A stretch of DNA of 64,000 nucleotides from Segatella copri (GTDB lineage: Bacteria > Bacteroidota > Bacteroidia > Bacteroidales > Bacteroidaceae), in contig NZ_NMPZ01000023.1 of assembly GCF_002224675.1 (NCBI RefSeq), positions 1 to 64,000 of the forward strand, in the 5' to 3' direction. The notes under the pieces were generated by a model. That model searched no databases, was not told where the DNA came from, and worked only from the letters and a program-made list of their open reading frames with translations. A program made the translations under genes and the position numbers. Position 1 is the stretch's first letter. Every line of letters begins with the position of its first letter. Shown one piece after another: positions 1-7,116 of the stretch.

Positions 1-767
1 TTATCACAAGTGATTTCTGCCTTTGGATTGATGCGTTTGAGCAATTCGCTGGCTGGCTCGTCATTCGGGTCTTGCGGTACAAGTTTGCCATGAATAGCGA
101 GGTCGAGGATTTTGGACTTTGCTTGAATAATTATTTTCTTCAAATCAGATTTTCCACTTTCAACAACATTTACAAACAACATCCAACGCTCAATCTCTGA
201 AACGATTCGCTTTTGTTCTTCTAATGGTGGCAAAGGAAAGGCTATTTTTGAAAAATTGCCCTTATTCAGTATCGGTAATGTTGTTGCAGAAGCATTACTC
301 TTAATTTCATTCTGCATGTATTCTGACACACACGCATAATATAAGAAATAAGGAATGATGCTCTTGGTTGGGACGATAGCATTTATCTGCTGATTACATG
401 AGCCTTCTACGGAAATTAAACCTGTTTTTCCTATAGTAGCACCTATACATGTTACCAAAACAGTATTCGCTGGCAATTTTCGAGAAGACTCAAATCCTAA
501 TTGACTAAGTTTGTCATTTGAAAACTTTGTATCAATACCTTGCTCTAAATCCGTAGGCTTAAAGAAAGGAATATTGCCACCATAATACTCTTTATTATCT
601 TTAGATGGAGTATTACCTGTAGTAATTTCTCCGATTTCTCCCAATGTCGTCCACTTCCACCCCTTCGGCAGTTCAAACGGATAATGCGGCTTATCAGAAG
701 TTAAATATATTGCATAAAGCTGCTGCCAGATTCTAAAAACAGAAACAAAGCATAGACACAGATAAGT
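1..767 (-). pseudogene. Type I restriction specificity subunit (HsdS), 5'-truncated, runs off left edge
   Basis: HsdS recognises DNA for a type I restriction-modification complex. Read leftward from about 767, the frame gives a target-recognition half starting around PFELPKGWKWTTLGEIGEI, then GNTPSKDN, and then the conserved spacer LPPLEEQKRIVSEIERW and KLVPQDPNDEPASELLKRI, the usual link to a second recognition half. The frame stays open to base 1. Upstream there is no ATG before the in-frame stops at 768-773, so the first part of a normal gene is missing. It is either a broken gene or a silent hsdS cassette that exchanges with an expressed copy beyond the window. No hsdM or hsdR is visible. 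Identity is firm; status as cassette or relic is inference. Confidence 0.8.
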
Positions 768-770
768 TTA

Positions 771-890
771 TCATCCCTCCTTAATTATCCACTCGCTGAC
801 AGTACGCTGAGTGCTATCATAAATCACAGCAAGAAGCTTCTCCATACTAATCTTCACCTCCTGGTTAGGATACAAACAAAGAAATAGCAT
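771..890 (-). CDS. Small open frame (39 aa) just upstream of the hsdS piece, unknown
   Basis: A short leftward frame encodes MLFLCLYPNQEVKISMEKLL followed by AVIYDSTQRTVSEWIIKEG and a stop. It lies in the same reading frame as the hsdS fragment and is separated from it only by two stops at 768-773. An internal ATG at residue 16 follows a purine-rich AGGAGGTG. I do not recognise the peptide. It could be the tail of a larger lost gene or a chance frame. It lies between the hsdS piece and the repeat element, which suggests rearranged DNA. Confidence 0.25.
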   Translation of the reverse strand: MLFLCLYPNQEVKISMEKLLAVIYDSTQRTVSEWIIKEG

Positions 891-1140
891 CTATCCGATT
901 ACGCGCACATAAAAGTTTTTTCTACAAAAAAGTATCATAGTCTCATTTTTCGCTGGAAAATCCATATTATATTACTGATATATTGATATTTACATTCAAT
1001 GAGACTTCCCGCAAAAAGTAGAAAGAAGTATCATGGAAGTATCATGAAATGCTATAGAAGTATCATTAAAGACTGCACGATGCACGCGAAAAAGCAGTTT
1101 AAACAGCGCAAAAAGATAGTTTAAACAGCGCAAAGACCCT

Positions 1141-1324
1141 AAAGAATATTGCCCAAAAACGAGTCCGATATTTGGGCACTCGTTGCCCACGCTATGGGCA
1201 ATAGTTGCCCAGCACACGGTCTGCCGATGCCCACGTGGTGGGCTGCGGATGCCCGTGTGACGGGCACAAACAGACCAACCGGAGGGCATAGAGAGACCAA
1301 CTGATGAACTGAAAAAGTAGACAC
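1141..1324. repeat. GGGC/GCCC array with exact 11-bp spacing, left copy
   Basis: Six-base boxes of TGGGCA type alternate with TGCCCA type at positions 1173, 1184, 1195, 1206, 1217 (degenerate), 1228, 1239, 1250 and 1261. The series continues as AGACCA, AGGGCA, AGACCA at 1272, 1283 and 1294. Every step is 11 bp. Neighbouring boxes can pair as 5-bp stems with 5-base loops. The inverted copy at 63790-64000 keeps the spacing while the bases between boxes differ. Confidence 0.75.
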
Positions 1325-1439
1325 ATTACCGTGACTTATCCTGATTATATTGGCACCACTATCTGCACTTTTCCCAATTTTCCATCATTATAGAGAAGAA
1401 ATAGGGTTAAAAAAGCCAATGAGACTTCAATGAGACTTC

Positions 1440-1477
1440 AATGAGACTTCTCGGCTCAAAAACCGAGAAGTCTCATT
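1440..1477. repeat. Hairpin of the repeat element, possible terminator for the GH97 gene
   Basis: AATGAGACTTCTCGG pairs with CCGAGAAGTCTCATT around an 8-base loop and is followed by T-rich sequence on the plus strand. Two direct copies of AATGAGACTTC precede it. The same hairpin occurs at 63647-63686. Because it lies downstream of the leftward GH97 gene it could end that transcript, but it belongs to the repeat rather than to the gene. Confidence 0.6.
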
Positions 1478-1629
1478 TTTATTATTTTCTTATATATCAA
1501 GTATTTAAGCCTCATTTTTCAAGCAAAAATGAGACTTTGATACTTTTTTCGAGAAAAAAAACTTTTTCACGTAGGCAATCGATGCCCGTAAAATTTTCAC
1601 GTAGGCAACCGAAGCCTAAAACATGAAGA

Positions 1630-3630
1630 TTATTCGATGATGATACCGCCATTAGGCTGAATCACAACCTTTGCCTTACCATTCTTTCCAACCTTCAATG
1701 CCTTCTTGACAGAAGTGAAGAACTTCTCGCCCTTCTTCTTTGGCTGGTCGGTGATATAAGTCACCGTCTTACCAGCAAACATCGGCAAATCCAGGGTCAG
1801 AGCAAGAGGCTTGTCTGTAGCATTCAGTCCGCCCACGAACCATCTGCCGGCAGTAAGCGCTGCACCTGAACCATTCTCTACACTCGACTTGCGAGCCACT
1901 ACAGCATACTTGGTAGGATAACCGGCAATAAACTTGGTATCCTCCCATGCTGTTGGTACATTCTTGAGCCAATCCAACTCCCACTGCGGTACATCCTGCA
2001 AATTGTTAGGATAGAGACAGATGCAGTTTACGCTGCTCTGATTGGTGATGGCTGTAGCCATCTCAAATACATCGCTGGTATAACGCTGGTGGCGGCTCTT
2101 GTTATCCTTAGAGAAATACTTGTTCATCATCACACCACCCCAGTCGAAGCTGGCTACGGCATTTCTTGAGAACGGATGCATCGTCATCTCGAAGGCCTCT
2201 TTCTTGGCATGATAATCCGTGAAATATACGTTCTCAGAAGCCAGGGCAGCCTCGCTCGATACATAGTTAGGATACATACGCTCCCAGCCACGTGGCATGG
2301 TACAGCCATGGAAGATTACCTCCAAGCCATAATCGTTGGCATCGCTGAGGATATCCTCATAGAGCTTCATCGTCTCCTGCTTGTCGCCACCGAAGAAATC
2401 CACCTTGATACCTACCACGCCAATCTTCTTCATCCAAGCCATCTCCTTCTTGCGGGCGATGGAATTGTTCATAATCTGACGAGGAGTCTGAGGAGCATCA
2501 TTCTCGAAACCGTTGGAATTGTACCAGAGCATCAGGCTTACCTTCTTGCTCTTGGCATACTTGCTCAACTCTTCGATGCGCTTTCTGCCTATCTGCTTGT
2601 CCCACAAGGCATCCACCAATACGGCTTCATACTCCTGAGCAGCAGCAACATCTATCATCTTCACCTGATCATCATAGTTGACAGAGTTATCCTGCCAGAT
2701 GAGCCAGCTCCAGGTATAGCGGGAAGGCTTGTAGGTCTGGGATGCCTCATACAAAGGCTCTACCACATCGTAAGGGATGGTAGTTTCTACGACAGGAGCC
2801 AGCGAAGAACCTACGGTAATGGTCCGCCAAGGAGTCTCGCCCGGCAATGGGATGCCGGCAAATTCAGAACCGATGCCATTGTTCTCACCCTTCTGAGGGA
2901 AGGCTACGGTATAGCCCTTGCCTGGCTCGTAATCAGAAAGACGACTGCCTGGATAAGCGCTCGACACACCGGTTTCGCTGACCAGTACCCATCCATCGTT
3001 TCCTACCTTGAAGAGACAAGGAAAAGTATAGCCTACACCGAACTGTGACTTCACGTTCATCGGAGCATCCGGAGTATATTCCTCCTCATAAGATGGCTTG
3101 GTGCGCTCCCAACCGGTCATCGGAGTAATCTGAGGACAGAGGAAGGTAGTGGTCTTCTCCGGGAAATTGAATCCACTCACCTCATTATAGATAATCACCG
3201 ACTTAGGATTATCCTTCTTAGGACGGCTCATCTCATACTTGTAGGCGAGGTCGTTGTTGCTTACATGAAGATGGAGGGTCATGGAATCCTTCTTACTGTT
3301 GAGGAAACCGATGGTAGCATCCACCACATCCTTCTGGATATCACTCTTCTTGATGCGGGTCATCTTATAGGCAAGCGGCTTCACTTCCCCACCCTTTAGG
3401 ATGCCCATGGTGAGATCCTTTGAGAAATCACCATAATTGGCAACCAGACCGAGCGCCGAAGTTCCCAGCATCTGCTTGCCATTGTAATCTACCGTGTAGG
3501 AAGCCTTGCCTCCCTCACAAGCAACATTCACCACCAATTTACCATCTGGCGACTTCACTGTATAGTTGTTAGCCTGCATACCCAAAGCAGCAAGCAACAA
3601 AATACCAGCGATACTCATTTTTTGCTTCAT
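1630..3630 (-). CDS. GH97 family glycoside hydrolase (alpha-galactosidase/alpha-glucosidase type), exported
   Basis: GH97 enzymes release alpha-linked galactose or glucose, usually in the periplasm of Bacteroidetes. The 666-residue length is typical. Residues 1-20 form a signal peptide ending in GMQA without a lipobox. The N-terminal beta-sandwich is followed by a barrel. GIKVDFFGG places Asp411 where the retaining alpha-galactosidase branch has its nucleophile; Glu460 or Glu466 (SSEAALASE) is the likely acid/base. The inverting SusB branch lacks that Asp, so the retaining branch is inferred. The gene stands alone with its own -7 box at 3669-3676. No SusC/D pair is adjacent and the natural substrate is not evident. 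Confidence 0.9.
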   Translation of the reverse strand: MKQKMSIAGILLLAALGMQANNYTVKSPDGKLVVNVACEGGKASYTVDYNGKQMLGTSALGLVANYGDFSKDLTMGILKGGEVKPLAYKMTRIKKSDIQKDVVDATIGFLNSKKDSMTLHLHVSNNDLAYKYEMSRPKKDNPKSVIIYNEVSGFNFPEKTTTFLCPQITPMTGWERTKPSYEEEYTPDAPMNVKSQFGVGYTFPCLFKVGNDGWVLVSETGVSSAYPGSRLSDYEPGKGYTVAFPQKGENNGIGSEFAGIPLPGETPWRTITVGSSLAPVVETTIPYDVVEPLYEASQTYKPSRYTWSWLIWQDNSVNYDDQVKMIDVAAAQEYEAVLVDALWDKQIGRKRIEELSKYAKSKKVSLMLWYNSNGFENDAPQTPRQIMNNSIARKKEMAWMKKIGVVGIKVDFFGGDKQETMKLYEDILSDANDYGLEVIFHGCTMPRGWERMYPNYVSSEAALASENVYFTDYHAKKEAFEMTMHPFSRNAVASFDWGGVMMNKYFSKDNKSRHQRYTSDVFEMATAITNQSSVNCICLYPNNLQDVPQWELDWLKNVPTAWEDTKFIAGYPTKYAVVARKSSVENGSGAALTAGRWFVGGLNATDKPLALTLDLPMFAGKTVTYITDQPKKKGEKFFTSVKKALKVGKNGKAKVVIQPNGGIIIE

Positions 3631-3668
3631 ATTATTTTCTTCTTAGGTTTGATTTATTTTAATGCCTG

Positions 3669-3676
3669 CAAAGATA
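3669..3676 (-). promoter_or_regulatory. Promoter -7 box for GH97
   Basis: TATCTTTG on the minus strand matches the Bacteroidetes -7 consensus TAnnTTTG and lies 39 bases before the start codon. Confidence 0.6.
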
Positions 3677-3753
3677 AGCAAAATCCAGAAGAAAGAGGAG
3701 AAGAATCATTAAAAATTTGACACTTTTCGCTAATTTAAAGGGATTTAATGACA

Positions 3754-3782
3754 AAAAGCCCCGACATCACGTCGAGGCTTTT
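3754..3782. terminator. Stem-loop in the GH97-hflX divergent gap
   Basis: AAAAGCC-CGAC pairs with GTCG-GGCTTTT around a short loop, followed by AATTTTTG. The 326-bp gap lies between two divergent starts, where a terminator has no obvious gene to end. It may close a short untranslated transcript or attenuate an hflX leader. The rest of the gap (3783-3900) holds no open frame that I can support. Confidence 0.5.
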
Positions 3783-3922
3783 GAATTTTTGAATGTTTCA
3801 GCATTCAGACATGTCGATTCCTGCGTTCGCAAATACCGATTTCCGCCCCGTAGCCTTGCGGTCCCTTTCATAAAAAAAACATAATTTTCACCTTATATAT
3901 ATAATAAGAGCATTTTTTTTAT

Positions 3923-3930
3923 TATCTTTG
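3923..3930 (+). promoter_or_regulatory. Promoter -7 box for hflX
   Basis: TATCTTTG, 27 bases before the hflX ATG, matches TAnnTTTG. It follows a T-rich run. Confidence 0.6.
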
Positions 3931-3956
3931 CACCTATAATAATACGTACGTAAAGA

Positions 3957-5204
3957 ATGAAAGAATTTGTAATATCAGAAGTCAAGGCGGAAACCGCTGT
4001 GCTGGTGGGTCTTATTACCAAGACACAGGACGAAGCCAAGACCAAGGAATATCTCGACGAGTTGGAATTTCTTGCAGATACCGCAGGCGCCGTCACCGTG
4101 AAGCGATTCACGCAGAAGGTGGTGTCGCCAAACCAGACCACCTATGTGGGAAAGGGTAAGCTGGAGGAAATCAAGCAATACATCAAGGACGAGGAAGAAG
4201 AAGACAGAGAAGTAGGTATGGTGATCTTCGATGATGAACTCTCAGCCAAGCAAATCCGAAATATCGAGCAGGAATTGCAGGTGAAGATTCTCGACCGTAC
4301 TTCACTCATCCTCGACATCTTCGCCATGCGTGCCCAGACTGCTGCTGCCAAGACGCAGGTAGAGCTGGCACAATACCGCTACATGCTGCCAAGACTGCAG
4401 CGACTCTGGACTCACCTGGAGCGCCAGGGTGGTGGTTCAGGTTCCGGTGGCGGAAAGGGATCGGTAGGTCTGCGTGGACCGGGTGAGACCCAGCTCGAGA
4501 TGGACCGCCGTATCATCCTCGGCAGAATGAGCCTGCTCAAGGAGCGACTCGCAGAAATAGACAAGCAGAAGACTACCCAGCGCAAGAACCGCGGAAGAAT
4601 GATCCGCGTGGCTCTCGTGGGCTATACCAACGTAGGAAAATCCACCATCATGAACCTGCTCAGCAAGAGCGAGGTGTTTGCAGAGAACAAGCTCTTTGCT
4701 ACCCTCGATACCACCGTGAGAAAGGTGGTGGTAGATAACCTGCCATTCCTCCTTGCCGACACCGTAGGATTCATCCGCAAGCTGCCTACCGACCTGGTGG
4801 ATTCCTTCAAGAGCACCCTGGATGAGACCCGTGAGGCAGACCTCCTGCTGCACGTGGTGGATATCTCCCACCCAGACTTCGAGGAGCAGATCCAGGTAGT
4901 GGAAAAGACCCTGGAGGAAATAGGATGCTCCGACAAGCCTTCGATGATCATCTTCAACAAGATAGACAACTACTCCTGGGTGGAGAAGGAGGAAGACGAC
5001 CTCACTCCGATGGAGAAGGAGAACATCCCGCTGGAAGATCTCAAGAAAACCTGGATGGCAAAGCTCAACGACGACTGTCTCTTCATCTCTGCAAAGAACA
5101 AGGAGAACATCGACGAGTTCCGAGAGGTGCTATATAAAAAGGTAAGAGAACTGCACGTACAGAAGTATCCATACAACGACTTCCTGTACCAGGATTACGA
5201 ATAA
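3957..5204 (+). CDS. hflX: GTPase HflX
   Basis: HflX is a ribosome-associated GTPase that splits stalled or stressed 70S ribosomes. The 415-residue protein has the HflX N-terminal domain (1-155), then a glycine-rich linker ending in GLRGPGETQLE (171-181), a helical segment, and a G domain. G1 is GYTNVGKST (222-230), G3 is DTVGF (268-272), G4 is NKID near 335 and G5 is SAK near 379. The ATG at 3957 fits the promoter. A DUF4954 gene follows after 21 bp and an M16 protease after a further 34 bp, so the three are probably co-transcribed. Nothing in the protein looks damaged. Confidence 0.96.
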   Translation: MKEFVISEVKAETAVLVGLITKTQDEAKTKEYLDELEFLADTAGAVTVKRFTQKVVSPNQTTYVGKGKLEEIKQYIKDEEEEDREVGMVIFDDELSAKQIRNIEQELQVKILDRTSLILDIFAMRAQTAAAKTQVELAQYRYMLPRLQRLWTHLERQGGGSGSGGGKGSVGLRGPGETQLEMDRRIILGRMSLLKERLAEIDKQKTTQRKNRGRMIRVALVGYTNVGKSTIMNLLSKSEVFAENKLFATLDTTVRKVVVDNLPFLLADTVGFIRKLPTDLVDSFKSTLDETREADLLLHVVDISHPDFEEQIQVVEKTLEEIGCSDKPSMIIFNKIDNYSWVEKEEDDLTPMEKENIPLEDLKKTWMAKLNDDCLFISAKNKENIDEFREVLYKKVRELHVQKYPYNDFLYQDYE

Positions 5205-5225
5205 TTCCCTAAAAACATATCAACA

Positions 5226-7082
5226 ATGAATGACTACAGATCTCTGACCTCCGAGGAAATCGAGGTACTCAAGAGCAACGACTGCTGGGCAGAAGACTGG
5301 ACTTCAATCAATGTTTCAGAAGACTTCAAGCCCAACTACATGCATCGCGTGATGCTCTATGGCGAGGTAAACATCGGTGCCTTCAACAAGAATGTGGAGG
5401 TGAGCCAAGGCTTCGTAAAGCATTCCGGCATCAACAATGCCACCCTGAGAAACGTAACCATCGGAGACGACTGTCTCATCGAGAACGTGGGCAACTTCAT
5501 CAATAACTACTCCATTGGTGATGACTGCTACATCTCCAACATCTCTACGATGGAAACCACCGAGGGCGCTACCTTCGGCGAGGGTAACCTGGTGAGCGTG
5601 CTCAACGAGGTGGGCGAAGGAAACGTGATTCTCTTCTCCGACCTCAACAGTCAGCTGGCTGCCTTCATGGTGAAGCATTCCTCCGACAAGGAACTGAAGG
5701 AGAACATCCGACAGCTCATCAAGACCGACATCGAGAACAAGGCGCCGGAAAGAGGACAGATTGGCAGCAACGTGAAGATTGTGAACACCAAGGAGATTAC
5801 CAACTGCGTAATCAACGACCTCTGCGAGGTAAACGGTGCTTCACGACTCAGCGACTGTACGCTGCTCGGTTCGGTTCACGGCAACGTATATATCGGCACG
5901 GGAGTCATCATCGAGAACTCCATCATCGCCGAGGGTTCCAGCGTAATCAACAGCGTGAAGATACAGGACTGCTTCGTAGGCGAAGCCTGCCAGCTGAGCA
6001 ACGGATTCACAGCCTCAGCCTCCGTATTCTTTGCCAACAGCTATATGAGCAACGGTGAGGCGTGCGCCGCCTTCTGTGGTCCATTCACAGCATCGCATCA
6101 CAAGAGCAGTCTGCTTATCGGCGGAATGTTCTCATTCTATAATGCCGGTTCAGCCACCAACTTCAGCAACCATGCCTACAAAATGGGTCCTATGCACTGG
6201 GGCATCCTGGAGCGTGGTTCGAAGACAGCCAGCGGTGCCTACCTGTTGATGCCAGCCACCCTGGGTTCGTTCTCAGTATGCTTCGGCAAGCTGATGCACC
6301 ACCCTAACACCCGCAACCTGCCATTCGCCTATCTGATAGCCGATGGCGACAAGATGTTCCTCATCCCAGGCAGAAACATCACCACCGTGGGCTTGTACCG
6401 CGACATCAAGAAATGGCCGAAGCGCGACCTCCGTGCACAGGAAAACCGCAAGAGCATTGTCAACTTCGACTGGCTCTCTCCTTTCTCCGTGGGCGAAATT
6501 CTGAAGGGCAAGAAGATTCTGGAGAGTCTCCGCGAGGTAACGGGCGACAACGTATCGCAGTATCTCTATCACGAGTACATCATCCCTGCCACATCGCTCC
6601 ACAAGGGCATCAAATACTACGACATCGCCTTGAGAATCTATATGGGTGCCGTGCTGAAGCGAGTTTTGAAGCGCGACCCTTCCATCACCCCTCCTACCAC
6701 GGAGATAGGAACCAGCGACTGGGATGACCTCTCCGGACTCCTCCTGCCGGTTAGCGAGGAAGAGCGCATCATCTCCGACCTGAAGGATGGAACCATCGAA
6801 ACCATCCAGGAGCTCATCAGCCGCTTCGAGGAGATTGATGCCAACTATCGCGAATATCAGTGGGCATGGACCTACAAGATGATCTGCGACTACTACCACA
6901 TCTCCGAGATTACCCTGGAGGATGCCAACCGCATCCACGAGGACTACATCAAGGCACGCCGTTCCTGGATTGCGGAAATCAAGAAGGATGCCGAGAAGGA
7001 GTATGCCATGGGCGATGTGGAGGAAGAGGTTTACAGAAACTTCGTCAACAGTCTGGACCAGGAAGTGGAATACGAGAATTAA
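5226..7082 (+). CDS. DUF4954 family protein with left-handed beta-helix region
   Basis: This 618-residue protein belongs to a Bacteroidetes family of unknown role (DUF4954). Its first two thirds carry hexapeptide-like turns (for example IGDDCLIENV, IGDDCYISNI, VYIGTGVIIEN), the signature of left-handed beta-helix proteins related to sugar-nucleotide acyltransferases. The last third is helical and charged. No signal peptide is present, so it should be cytoplasmic. It sits between hflX and an M16 protease in one apparent operon. An enzymatic role on nucleotide sugars is possible from the fold, but I see no recognisable catalytic motif. Confidence 0.85.
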   Translation: MNDYRSLTSEEIEVLKSNDCWAEDWTSINVSEDFKPNYMHRVMLYGEVNIGAFNKNVEVSQGFVKHSGINNATLRNVTIGDDCLIENVGNFINNYSIGDDCYISNISTMETTEGATFGEGNLVSVLNEVGEGNVILFSDLNSQLAAFMVKHSSDKELKENIRQLIKTDIENKAPERGQIGSNVKIVNTKEITNCVINDLCEVNGASRLSDCTLLGSVHGNVYIGTGVIIENSIIAEGSSVINSVKIQDCFVGEACQLSNGFTASASVFFANSYMSNGEACAAFCGPFTASHHKSSLLIGGMFSFYNAGSATNFSNHAYKMGPMHWGILERGSKTASGAYLLMPATLGSFSVCFGKLMHHPNTRNLPFAYLIADGDKMFLIPGRNITTVGLYRDIKKWPKRDLRAQENRKSIVNFDWLSPFSVGEILKGKKILESLREVTGDNVSQYLYHEYIIPATSLHKGIKYYDIALRIYMGAVLKRVLKRDPSITPPTTEIGTSDWDDLSGLLLPVSEEERIISDLKDGTIETIQELISRFEEIDANYREYQWAWTYKMICDYYHISEITLEDANRIHEDYIKARRSWIAEIKKDAEKEYAMGDVEEEVYRNFVNSLDQEVEYEN

Positions 7083-7116
7083 TTCATAATGAAGAATTAA
7101 CAATTTATAATTTAAA

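Larger units (their letters stand above)
901..1622. repeat. Composite non-coding repeat element, left copy
   Basis: No gene is visible here. The stretch begins with a block at 901-950 (AAAAGTTTTTT ... GTCTCATTTTT) and ends with its inverted copy at 1525-1588, so it is bounded by roughly 50-bp inverted repeats. Inside are GAAGTATCAT units at 1025, 1036 and 1057, the GC-rich array at 1141-1324, and a hairpin at 1440-1477. At the right end, TTTTCACGTAGGCAA occurs twice, 30 bp apart (1564 and 1594). The same blocks recur at 63535-64000. The form resembles a miniature inverted-repeat element, but no transposase or target duplication was identified. Confidence 0.7.

Noticed and set aside
996..1289. 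Open frame giving MPSGWSVCARHTGIRSP, with a similar peptide at 63746-63982
   Set aside because: The likeness comes from the DNA repeat. The 11-bp box period is not a codon multiple and box spacing, not protein, is conserved.
901..1622. Insertion sequence with transposase
   Set aside because: Inverted ends are present but no frame inside encodes a transposase-like protein.
2176..3048. 290-codon frame opposite GH97
   Set aside because: Shadow of the GH97 gene without promoter or recognisable protein.
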